Below are positions 27,026-35,176 of a stretch of 64,000 nt of DNA, piece after piece. Both the position numbers and the translations under genes were made by a program. The notes under the pieces were generated by a model. The model had not been told where the DNA came from. It saw only the letters and a program-made list of their open reading frames with translations, and ran no database searches. The DNA is from Klebsiella huaxiensis (GTDB lineage: Bacteria > Pseudomonadota > Gammaproteobacteria > Enterobacterales > Enterobacteriaceae), in the NCBI RefSeq assembly GCF_003261575.2, contig NZ_CP036175.1, positions 4,712,001 to 4,776,000 of the forward strand. The letters are read 5' to 3'. The number at the start of each line of letters is the position of its first letter. Position 1 is the first letter of the stretch.

Positions 27026-27835
27026 ATGCGCATTGCAAAAACAAAAATCGCGCTGGCGCTGGGCATTCTGGTGCTCGCTGCGCAGGCTCAGGCCGACCAA
27101 TTAGCTGATATCAAAGCCGCCGGGGTGGTCAAAGTCGCCACCTTCGACGCCAACCCGCCTTTCGGCTCGGTAGATCCGAAAACGCATAAAATCGTCGGCT
27201 ACGACGTGGACTTCGCCGAAGCGCTGGCCAAATCTCTCGGCGTGAAGCTGGAGCTGGTCGCCACTAACCCGGCTAACCGCATTCCGCTGCTGCAATCGGG
27301 TAAGGCCGATCTGATCGTCGCCGACATCACCATCACCCCGGAACGCGCACAGGTGATTGATTTCTCAACGCCATACTTCGTGACCGGCCAGCAGTTCCTC
27401 GTCCCGGCCAAATCAGCGGATAAACTTGATGATTACAGCAAAGCACGCATCGGCGCGGTAAAAGGCACCACCGGTGAGCAGGCGCTGCATCAGCGTTTCC
27501 CGCAGTCACGTGTGCTCTCTTATGACGATATTCCGCTTGCGCTGACCGCCCTGCGCAACGGTAACGTGCAGGCGATCACTCAGGACAGCACCATTCTCGC
27601 CGGGCTGCTGGCGGAAGCGCCGGACAAGGCGAACTTCAAAATCATTCCTGACCTGCTGAGCAAAGAAGAGATAGGCGTTGGCGTGAAGAAAGGCGAACCG
27701 GCCCTGCTGAAAGCGGTGAACGACGAGCTGGTAAATCTGGAGAAATCCGGCGAAGCCGCCAAAATTTACGACGTCTGGTTTGGCCCGAGCACCAAAACCC
27801 CGCAGCCGCGCGCCTTTACTATCGAAGCTAAATAA
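27026..27835 (+). CDS. Polar amino-acid-binding periplasmic protein (family 3)
   Basis: A 269-residue SBP_bac_3 protein with signal peptide ending AQA-DQL (about residue 23). Typical blocks are GYDVDFAEALAKSLG, NRIPLLQSGKADLIVADITITPERAQVIDFSTPYF and VKGTTGEQALHQ. It should bind a polar amino acid such as glutamine, glutamate or a relative and deliver it to the permease pair below. The exact ligand is not readable. Confidence 0.88.
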   Translation: MRIAKTKIALALGILVLAAQAQADQLADIKAAGVVKVATFDANPPFGSVDPKTHKIVGYDVDFAEALAKSLGVKLELVATNPANRIPLLQSGKADLIVADITITPERAQVIDFSTPYFVTGQQFLVPAKSADKLDDYSKARIGAVKGTTGEQALHQRFPQSRVLSYDDIPLALTALRNGNVQAITQDSTILAGLLAEAPDKANFKIIPDLLSKEEIGVGVKKGEPALLKAVNDELVNLEKSGEAAKIYDVWFGPSTKTPQPRAFTIEAK

Positions 27836-27849
27836 GCAGAAAATACATT

Positions 27850-28668
27850 ATGTTATCGGCTCTATTTTCACGCTCCGCGGCATCGTCCGCGGATTTTTCG
27901 CATCTGCAACGCGCCAGTATTGAGTTCCGCGATGTCGCCAAAAGCTACGGAGATCACCGGGTACTGAACGGCGTTAATTTGCAGGTCGAACCCGGCGAAG
28001 TGGTGGCAATCCTCGGCCCTTCTGGATCGGGCAAATCAACCCTGATCCGCCTGATCAACCAGCTTGAATCCCTTAGCGGCGGCGAGATTTTAATTGACGG
28101 CAAACCGACGCGCCAGCTCACCGGCAGCGCCCTGCGCCAGTTGCGCAGCCGGGTCGGCTTTGTCTTTCAGCAGTTTAATCTCTACGCCCACCTGACGGCG
28201 CAGGAGAATATCAGCCTCGCGCTGGAGCGGGTTCACGGCTGGGACAAAAGCGCCGCCCGCGAACGCGCGTTAGAGCTGCTCAAACAGGTTGGTCTCGAAG
28301 ATAAAGCGCAGCAGATGCCCGCCCAGCTCTCCGGCGGTCAGCAGCAGCGGGTAGCTATCGCCCGCGCCCTCGCCTCTTCACCGCAGATCATTCTGTTCGA
28401 TGAACCCACATCGGCTTTGGATCCGGAGATGATTGGCGAAGTCTTGCAGGTGATGAAAACCCTCGCCCACAGCGGGATCACCATGGTGGTAGTGACGCAC
28501 GAGATGCAGTTTGCCCGCGAGATTGCCGATCGGGTGGTATTTATCGACGGCGGCGATATTCTCGAAGTCGCGCCGCCGGCCGAGTTCTTCGCCCGACCGC
28601 AGCACGCTCGCACCCGTCGTTTTCTGCAAAAGGTGCTCGACCCGTTGCACCAGGAGAGTGAGGCGTGA
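27850..28668 (+). CDS. Polar amino-acid ABC ATPase (GlnQ/GltL-like)
   Basis: A 272-residue ATPase with a 25-residue N-terminal extension before the usual core. Walker A is GPSGSGKST, the Q-loop FQQFNLYAHLTAQENI, signature LSGGQQQRVAIARALAS, Walker B IILFDEPTSALDPEM and switch VVTHEMQFARE. It follows the binding protein by 14 nt and overlaps the first permease by 4 nt. Confidence 0.9.
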   Translation: MLSALFSRSAASSADFSHLQRASIEFRDVAKSYGDHRVLNGVNLQVEPGEVVAILGPSGSGKSTLIRLINQLESLSGGEILIDGKPTRQLTGSALRQLRSRVGFVFQQFNLYAHLTAQENISLALERVHGWDKSAARERALELLKQVGLEDKAQQMPAQLSGGQQQRVAIARALASSPQIILFDEPTSALDPEMIGEVLQVMKTLAHSGITMVVVTHEMQFAREIADRVVFIDGGDILEVAPPAEFFARPQHARTRRFLQKVLDPLHQESEA

Positions 28669-29417
28669 TCCCGCATCTCGACTGGCACGGCGTGCTGAGC
28701 GGGCAGCCGCTGCAATGGATAATCTCCGGTTTTCTCACCACCGTCTGGGTTAGCGTCGCCGGGATGATTCTGGCGACCGCGCTGGCTATCTTGCTGCTGG
28801 CGCTGCGCCTCGGCGGCGGTCGGCCCGGACGCTGGCTGGTGGCGGCCTGGGTTTCGCTGTTTCGCAATACGCCGCTGCTGGTCCAACTGCTGTTCTGGTA
28901 TTTCGCCGCCTGGAATCTGCTGCCGCTTGGGGCGCGGGATTTTATCAATGACGATCACAGCTGGTCGATTCTGCCGGGCAACGTCTGGTGGCTGACGCCG
29001 GAGTTTCTCTGCTCAATGTGGGGGCTTGGGGTCTTTACCTCAGCGTTTCTGATTGAGGAGATCGCCTCCGGATTACGCGCCGTTAGCCATGGTCAGCGGG
29101 AAGCAGCGCTGTCGCAGGGGTTCACACCCTGGCAGGAACTGCGCCACATTCTGCTGCCGCAGGGACTGGCGAACGCCTGGCAGCCGATTATCGGCCAGTA
29201 TTTGAACCTGATGAAGCTCTCTTCGCTGGCGAGCGGAATCGGCTTTGCCGAACTCACCTATCAGGTGCGGCAAATTGAGAGTTACAACGCGCATGCGCTG
29301 GAGGCCTTTGCCGTCGGCACCGTGCTGTATCTGGCGCTTGGCGTGGTCATGGGCGTGGCGCTGACGCGTTTCGGTCCGGGAAAACATCAGCAAAGGAGAG
29401 CCGGGTATGAACGCTAA
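28665..29417 (+). CDS. Polar amino-acid ABC permease 1 (GltJ-like)
   Basis: A 250-residue HisM-type permease with GTG start in a GTGA overlap with the ATPase stop. It contains FRNTPLLVQLLFWYFAAWNLLP and an EAA loop (SQGFTPWQELRHILLPQGLANAWQP). It pairs with the second permease, whose start it overlaps by 11 nt. Confidence 0.88.
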   Translation: MIPHLDWHGVLSGQPLQWIISGFLTTVWVSVAGMILATALAILLLALRLGGGRPGRWLVAAWVSLFRNTPLLVQLLFWYFAAWNLLPLGARDFINDDHSWSILPGNVWWLTPEFLCSMWGLGVFTSAFLIEEIASGLRAVSHGQREAALSQGFTPWQELRHILLPQGLANAWQPIIGQYLNLMKLSSLASGIGFAELTYQVRQIESYNAHALEAFAVGTVLYLALGVVMGVALTRFGPGKHQQRRAGYER

Positions 29418-30090
29418 TCTGGCGGTGATTGTCGATAACCTCGACTATCTGCTGTGGGGACGACTGGCGGACGGTATTCCCGGCGGCGTGGTGTTAACGC
29501 TGCTGATGGCTATCGGCGCCGCCGCGCTGGCGCTGCCCGGAGGGGTGTTGTTGGCGGGTATTGCCTGGCGCTATGACGGGATTGTGCGGCGATTATTATT
29601 TCTGTGGGCGGAGATTATTCGCGGCATCCCGCTGATTTTCGTGATTTTCTGGCTGTGGTATCTGCTACCGATGCTCACCGGTAGCGACCTGCCGGGGGCG
29701 GTGACCGTCACGGTGGCGCTGGCGTGGTTTACCGCCGCCTCGGTGATGCACTCGGTGCTGGCGGGGCTGCAATCGCTGCCCCACGGGCAGTATGAAGCCG
29801 CGCTAACACAGGGGTTTGCCCCCGGACAGACGCTTCGCCTGATCTTACTACCACAGGCTTTACGCAATGTTCAGCCATCGCTGGTCGGGATATTTATCGG
29901 CCTGCTTAAAGACACCTCGCTGGCCTTTATCGTCAACGTACCGGAACTGACTACCGTTGCCGGGCAGGTCAATAACCGGGTGCAGATATATCCGCTGGCG
30001 ATTTTCGTCTTTACCGGAGCGGTCTATTATCTGCTGTGCTGCGGCCTGAGTCTGCTGGCGAATCGTCGGTATGCGAGAGCGGCCGGGTAA
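29407..30090 (+). CDS. Polar amino-acid ABC permease 2 (GltK-like)
   Basis: A 227-residue HisM-type permease, preceded by AAGGAGAG. Key regions are EIIRGIPLIFVIFWLWYLLP and the EAA loop EAALTQGFAPGQTLRLILLPQALRN. Last gene of the importer; it is convergent with the orphan ecpD gene only 19 bp away, with no clear terminator between them. Confidence 0.88.
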   Translation: MNANLAVIVDNLDYLLWGRLADGIPGGVVLTLLMAIGAAALALPGGVLLAGIAWRYDGIVRRLLFLWAEIIRGIPLIFVIFWLWYLLPMLTGSDLPGAVTVTVALAWFTAASVMHSVLAGLQSLPHGQYEAALTQGFAPGQTLRLILLPQALRNVQPSLVGIFIGLLKDTSLAFIVNVPELTTVAGQVNNRVQIYPLAIFVFTGAVYYLLCCGLSLLANRRYARAAG

Positions 30091-30109
30091 ATCATTCGAC
30101 ATGGCGCGG

Positions 30110-31771
30110 TTAGTTGATATCGCGCCACGTCGCTTTAACGTGGACTTCGCCCGAGGCGTTCACTTCGCCGTACCAGCCGCTGTGGCGACCCAGCGTTCGC
30201 GTCGAGATAATGTCATTCATCAGAATCGAGAACTTCACCGTCGCCTTATCCATTACGCCGGGCAGTCCTGAGATATCCGTCCATGCGGAATTTAGCCATA
30301 GCGCATCCGTCATATCCCGCCAGTTGCCGTCGCAACCCACGTCGTAAGTTTTTGTTTTGCCGTCTTGGGTCATAAAGGAGAGCGTTGCCGGAAACGGCAC
30401 TCTATCCACCGGCTCCGTGGAACTGAAAATACAGTGCGGACGCCCGTTGACTATCTCCGTTGGCCCAGTGACTTTTATCTGTACCTCGTCGGCGGCGGTT
30501 TTACCGCTGGTGGTGACGATATAGTTAAAGTCCAGTGATGGCTGGCTGCTGCCAACGTAACCCTCACGGACTGGCGCATTGCTGTAGTCGTCAGAGGTGA
30601 TACTGATGCTGAATTCGCGGGGTTTGATAACCAGGGAGTTTGAAACCGGTAAACTCCACACACTTCTCCCTGAATTCACGGCAATCCCAAGTGCGTTAGC
30701 GAAACGGAAATCCAATATATCCTCAATATTTGTATCACTATTGCCCAATTCCACCATTTTTTTGAAATAATTATTCGAAAAAAAGATATAAAAAGAACCT
30801 GATGATTGCAGATCTTTATACGAAACGCTTTTTTGGGCATACTGCAATGTATCTACCCAACGGCTGCCATCAGGACTGAACAACATATCGCCTGGAGCCA
30901 GGGCCATTACCAATGGCCAGTTGAACATCATTGGGTAAAAAACACCCCAGGAATTAATCTGACCTGTACTCTGCTGAGTGTAATCAAGCAACTTACAAAC
31001 CATTCCTGATTGTGTATTGACGATCTGTACCTTACAGTTTACGTTTCCATCACCCGGCGTTGGCACCCCATCACTATTAATAAAAACCTCATCAGTTTCT
31101 CCGTTATGCAGCACTTTCATATGTGCACTTTTCGTAAAAGTCACCTTAGTCGAATACCAGAAGCCACTTGAATAATCATTTGCACAACGATTAACATAGT
31201 CGGCAGAACCCACCCAACACTGGTTTATCGTGATAGTAAAGCTACTTCCCACAGCCATTTGTTTCAGATACGAATAAAAACTACTCGACAGCGTCCCTCC
31301 ATGCTCGGGAAGCGCTCCTGAAACCGCAACCCCATAAAAACCATTTTCATCAATAACTGATGATGCCTGAGGCTGTACTATGCTTGCTGTCAGATTGCAA
31401 TTTGCATCCGGAGCACTTCTTATGTCGCAAGCAAGCCCGGTAAGCGGATATGACACCGGTGAATTCTCTATCCACATATCATAGTATGAATCCCTCATAA
31501 CGGACTGATTAATAATCTGACTCATCAGTCCCAAACCGAGCTGCTGCCTCTCGGTTTTCAGTTCATCATTCCAGACATTAGCACCTTCAATTATTGACCG
31601 TTGGCCGTCACTACTTGCGACAAAGTAGCCACCATCACTATTTTCGATAAAAACAAACGACTGAGACACTGCTGGCATAGTATACTTTCCGTATGCCTCA
31701 ACTTCCAACGGGGTAAAACAAAATACAACCCAAAGCACCGCCAGTAATATGAAGTTATTAATTGCCACCAC
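30110..31771 (-). CDS. Orphan EcpD-type pilus tip adhesin (third paralogue)
   Basis: A 553-residue secreted protein with signal peptide (cleavage near VEA-YGK, residue 26). Its C-terminal half matches EcpD: KPREFSISITSDDY, REGYVGSSQPSLDF, TSGKTAADEVQIKVTGP, WRDMTDALW and the ending GEVHVKATWRDIN. The N-terminal part differs strongly from the two operon EcpD copies while retaining FVFIENSDGGYFV and EVFINSDGVPTPGDGN. Start is one of two adjacent GTG codons after AAGGGGG. No chaperone or usher gene follows, so it would rely on the neighbouring ecp operons. Its upstream region resembles that of ecpR. Confidence 0.85.
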   Translation of the reverse strand: MVAINNFILLAVLWVVFCFTPLEVEAYGKYTMPAVSQSFVFIENSDGGYFVASSDGQRSIIEGANVWNDELKTERQQLGLGLMSQIINQSVMRDSYYDMWIENSPVSYPLTGLACDIRSAPDANCNLTASIVQPQASSVIDENGFYGVAVSGALPEHGGTLSSSFYSYLKQMAVGSSFTITINQCWVGSADYVNRCANDYSSGFWYSTKVTFTKSAHMKVLHNGETDEVFINSDGVPTPGDGNVNCKVQIVNTQSGMVCKLLDYTQQSTGQINSWGVFYPMMFNWPLVMALAPGDMLFSPDGSRWVDTLQYAQKSVSYKDLQSSGSFYIFFSNNYFKKMVELGNSDTNIEDILDFRFANALGIAVNSGRSVWSLPVSNSLVIKPREFSISITSDDYSNAPVREGYVGSSQPSLDFNYIVTTSGKTAADEVQIKVTGPTEIVNGRPHCIFSSTEPVDRVPFPATLSFMTQDGKTKTYDVGCDGNWRDMTDALWLNSAWTDISGLPGVMDKATVKFSILMNDIISTRTLGRHSGWYGEVNASGEVHVKATWRDIN

Positions 31772-32356
31772 GTCCCGCCCCCTTAAAAAAATCTTAAGAT
31801 ATATTTCCTGCGCATATGAAAAATCGATTAAATGTATGGAAAAACTCTGATTGCAAAATCGAGATCATGACATATAATATTATTTGAAAAAAGAAGACTA
31901 TGTGTTTATTAAAAATGAGTCAATACCGAAGAGAAGAAAAAGAAAAAGTGAACAAGTTATCGTAAGAACAGCTAAAGAAAAAACCACATCATTATTAGAA
32001 TTACTAAAAACAAACAAATAAAAAATCAACAATATCAATGAATTAAATAAAAAATTAAAACAAAAATTAATACTTAGGATTATTACCCAAACAAATTAAG
32101 AATAGTCACAGAAAGAGAGGTAAGATGAAATAACCACTCCCTGAAAATAAAATATCACCTTCATTTCATATTGAATATAATATTAATTCAAGATAAAAAA
32201 ACGTCCTTTTATTAGCCCCAGAAAGAGGGGGTAATCGTAATAACAATAGGGGCCAACAGCAATGGCCAATCACCGACATCAGCACTGGTTTTATCAACTA
32301 TAACATTCCCGCAGGTGATGATTGATTATTATCTGAAAAATACTGTTTAATTCCTT
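31772..32356. other. AT-rich ecp-like upstream region of orphan ecpD
   Basis: Non-coding and very AT-rich. ATGTGTTTATTAAAAATGAG (31900-31919) and the following GTCAATA resemble 39884-39909 upstream of ecpR copy 2, so this looks like a duplicated ecp control region now placed in front of ecpD. In E. coli such regions are silenced by H-NS. Confidence 0.5.
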
Positions 32357-32386
32357 TCGCGCGACTTAGCTTTAGCGTGGATGTCG
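32357..32386 (-). pseudogene. Remnant of an ecpD 3' end
   Basis: By eye 24 of 30 positions match the last codons of the orphan ecpD gene (around 30120-30150). It is the downstream-most piece of a collapsed ecp copy. Confidence 0.4.
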
Positions 32387-32558
32387 GTGGCATCAGGAGT
32401 GTGCTGAATTGCGTATAGAAGGAGAACAATGGTCGGAATACGACTTTTCATCAGAATTCCTTCAATGAAAAAGGCGAAGGAAAAATGTCCCGCTCTGATA
32501 TGACAAAAAATCAATTAATTAATTGACACGGTCCGGCAGAAAAGTACATTCATTCGTT

Positions 32559-32775
32559 CAGGTAGCATCAAACCGTACGCTGGCGTCGCCGCTCAAGATA
32601 TCGTCCGGCAACATACCGTAGTCAGTGACTTCCGTAGTATCGTCAGGGTACCCTTGATGCAGAAAGTGAGGGAATACTCAGCGCTGGTGCGATCAAAATG
32701 ATTGTAACAGCCTGACAGCGCGCTAATATTGTCGCCCAAAATGCCAGCAGCTGTATCTATCATTTTGATGTTGGT
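32559..32775 (-). pseudogene. Remnant of ecpA (3' part, frameshifted)
   Basis: On the minus strand this aligns with the last third of the intact ecpA genes (compare 38451-38668): the codons for ...GILGGNLSAL and SGDVSVQFDATW can be followed, with many substitutions and a 1-bp deletion near 32646. There is no start and the frame is broken. Confidence 0.7.
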
Positions 32776-32789
32776 AGGGTATGCGGCCG

Positions 32790-32810
32790 TTTTCTATTCA
32801 GGCAATAGAT
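32790..32810 (-). pseudogene. Remnant of ecpR
   Basis: A 21-bp block matches 39221-39241 inside ecpR copy 2 with one mismatch. It sits on the correct upstream side of the ecpA remnant, preserving R-A-D order. Confidence 0.45.
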
Positions 32811-32865
32811 CGATTTTTGATCATCTGATTTTTATTCCTGCACGTAGATTTTTGGCGCTGAAAAA

Positions 32866-33570
32866 TCACTTACCCGAACATTCATCGGTTATTTTTATAA
32901 ATTTCTCGTCATAGACAATGTAGTGATTCCCCGGCTGGCGCAGCGTCGCCTGACGAACAACATCACCTGGCCGTAAATACCATGCATCTCCCTGCTCTTC
33001 CGTTGTGTTGCAGCCGGGCTTGATCAGCAGCTTAAACCAGGTATTCCCCGTATTGCTGACGGTACCGGCGGCACGATCGTAAACCCATTTGAAATTAACC
33101 TGGCGCGGGCGCACCACCAGGATAGTATCCATCACCACCACCGGATCTAAACTGACCGCCGCCCCGGAGGCATTGCGCGCGATATGGTTAAGAGTAGGAA
33201 TTTCGCGAAATGAGACCCGGTAGTAGCGTTCGCGGTTATCTTTCGGCCCGTGGTAATAAAACTTAAAGTATTCGCTGTCTCCCGCCTGAAGGGTCATCTG
33301 CCGGGGGGAAAACAGCAGTTCGCCATCTGCTGGACGCGAGCGCACCTCTTTGCCGCCGGGGCGGTCAATAGTAATGACCGAGACCTGATACAGGCGTACG
33401 CTTTTGTTGTTATTCAACACCCGCTTTGCAGCAAATTCGTCTTCCGGGGAGAGAGAGAAGGTCAGATTTCCCACCGAGATCGCCTGGCTCGCTGACGGCA
33501 GCCACAACGCCAACGCACAGGCTGCTATACGGAATAAATTATTGAACGTCACGCCACGTCGCCTGAACAT
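32866..33570 (-). CDS. ecpE: Pilus chaperone EcpE, copy 2
   Basis: A 234-residue periplasmic chaperone with an immunoglobulin-like fold. MFRRRGVT is the start, as in E. coli EcpE, and a signal peptide ends SQA-ISV. Conserved blocks are FKFYYHGPKDNRERYYRVSFREIP and VVVMDTILVVRPRQVNFKW. It assists assembly of Ecp subunits, probably EcpD. The ATG at 33570 is chosen over an upstream Met because of the family start and a preceding AGGTGAAG. It overlaps the ecpD stop by 32 nt, as in copy 1. Confidence 0.92.
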   Translation of the reverse strand: MFRRRGVTFNNLFRIAACALALWLPSASQAISVGNLTFSLSPEDEFAAKRVLNNNKSVRLYQVSVITIDRPGGKEVRSRPADGELLFSPRQMTLQAGDSEYFKFYYHGPKDNRERYYRVSFREIPTLNHIARNASGAAVSLDPVVVMDTILVVRPRQVNFKWVYDRAAGTVSNTGNTWFKLLIKPGCNTTEEQGDAWYLRPGDVVRQATLRQPGNHYIVYDEKFIKITDECSGK

Positions 33571-35176
33571 GTACTTCACCTGAAGCGCTGACTTCGCCAT
33601 ACCAGCCACTGAGACTCCCCAAAATACGCATTGATATTATTTCATTCATTAAGATAGACAGCTTAACCGTCGCAGTATTCATCACCCCGGGCTCACCAGA
33701 GATATCTGTCCACGCCGAGCTTGCCCATAGCGCGTCCGTCATATCATGCCAGCGCCCATCACACCCCGCATCGAAGGTTTTCTTACTACCATTCCTGGTC
33801 GTAAACGAAAGGGTTGCCGGAAAAGGGACTTTATCCTGCGTATCCTGTGAACTAAAAATACAATACGCACGCCCATTTATCGTACGTGATGGGCCGGTTA
33901 CTTTGATTTGCACCTCATCAGCAGACGTTTTTCCCGTAGTGGCGACAAGATAGTCAAAATCCAGTGATGGTTTATCGCTGCCAACATAACCCTCTCGCGT
34001 TGGTGACTCGCTATAATCATCAGAAGTAATGCTAATACCGAATTCACGTGGCTTGATAGTTAAAGAGTTGGACGTAGAGAAGTTATAAACAGCCGCCACC
34101 CCCACATTCTCCGTTCGACTTACTATAGTAAAATTAAACAACTCCTGACTACTAGTATCACTGAGCCCAATCGCCACCATTTTTTTAAAAAAATCATTAG
34201 AGAGGAAGACGTAAATAGATTCAGAAGATTTCAGGTCATCAAGGGTGTAATAGTCATTAGGTTTCTCCATGCCACCACTTGTAGTAATACTTGCTGGCAG
34301 CCAGGAGCTGCCATTTAAACTGAACTGCATATCATCTTTCGCGATCTCGTATTTCAGAGTCCAGTTAATTAACGACGGATATAACCGAAAAGACGTACTA
34401 TTTGCGCCGTTAGTTTGCAGATTATAACTAACCATTTTGCAAGCCAGCCCGGACTTGCCTCCGACAATCTGTACTCGGCAGTCAGTATTGCCATCGCCTG
34501 GCGTCGGCACCCCATCACTATTGATAAAAATCTCATCAGTATACCCGATATTGTTTAGCCTCAGATGAGCACCCTTGGTGAAGGTTACCTCAGTCGCTTC
34601 CCAGGTAGCATTTACCCCATCGTCTTTACAGCGTTCTCCTCTGTTCGCATCGTAAAAAGGACTATACGCCCTGCATCCATTCAAGGTCATAGAAAAATGA
34701 CTTCCTATCGTCATCTGCCGGAGATACTGATAAAAACCATCCGATATCAACCCAGACAACAGCACTGCCTGATTTCTACCATATACAATTCCATAAACCC
34801 CTTTACCATCGGTCACCGCTGTAGAGCAACCACTAGACACACATGCCGGACCCGCGAAAGGGGATGCGACTGGAGCACCTTCCAGCCACAGATCGAATAT
34901 ATTTGACGTGTCCACAATTGCCTGAGCGGTACCTATCACTCCCGGAAACTCCCCCGAATTTCCGGCTGCTACCATGGCATCACTGATACGACTTGGACCG
35001 ACAATATATATTGGGTTCGATCCCGGCCCTGTTGACACAAAATAATCGCCATCAATATTGTTCTCAACGAGCGCAACCTCTCCGGATTGTGGGGGCAACG
35101 TCGTAACCCCTATAGCCATTGCCGAAATCGGTCCTCCCAGCAAGGCAAAAATTAATAACAAATGATTAACTTTCAT
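33539..35176 (-). CDS. ecpD: Pilus tip adhesin EcpD, copy 2 (divergent)
   Basis: A 545-residue EcpD family protein; MKVNHLLL start overlaps the usher stop by 11 nt, the same geometry as copy 1. A signal peptide ends near AMA. The C-terminal part is conserved (KPREFGISITSDDYSESPTREGYVGS, ASSAWTDISGEPGVMNTATVKLSI, GEVHVQATWRDVQ). The N-terminal 330 residues diverge widely from copy 1 and E. coli EcpD, with additional Cys pairs (CVSSGC). EcpD sits at the pilus tip and binds host cells in E. coli; the divergence suggests another receptor. Confidence 0.9.
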   Translation of the reverse strand: MKVNHLLLIFALLGGPISAMAIGVTTLPPQSGEVALVENNIDGDYFVSTGPGSNPIYIVGPSRISDAMVAAGNSGEFPGVIGTAQAIVDTSNIFDLWLEGAPVASPFAGPACVSSGCSTAVTDGKGVYGIVYGRNQAVLLSGLISDGFYQYLRQMTIGSHFSMTLNGCRAYSPFYDANRGERCKDDGVNATWEATEVTFTKGAHLRLNNIGYTDEIFINSDGVPTPGDGNTDCRVQIVGGKSGLACKMVSYNLQTNGANSTSFRLYPSLINWTLKYEIAKDDMQFSLNGSSWLPASITTSGGMEKPNDYYTLDDLKSSESIYVFLSNDFFKKMVAIGLSDTSSQELFNFTIVSRTENVGVAAVYNFSTSNSLTIKPREFGISITSDDYSESPTREGYVGSDKPSLDFDYLVATTGKTSADEVQIKVTGPSRTINGRAYCIFSSQDTQDKVPFPATLSFTTRNGSKKTFDAGCDGRWHDMTDALWASSAWTDISGEPGVMNTATVKLSILMNEIISMRILGSLSGWYGEVSASGEVHVQATWRDVQ

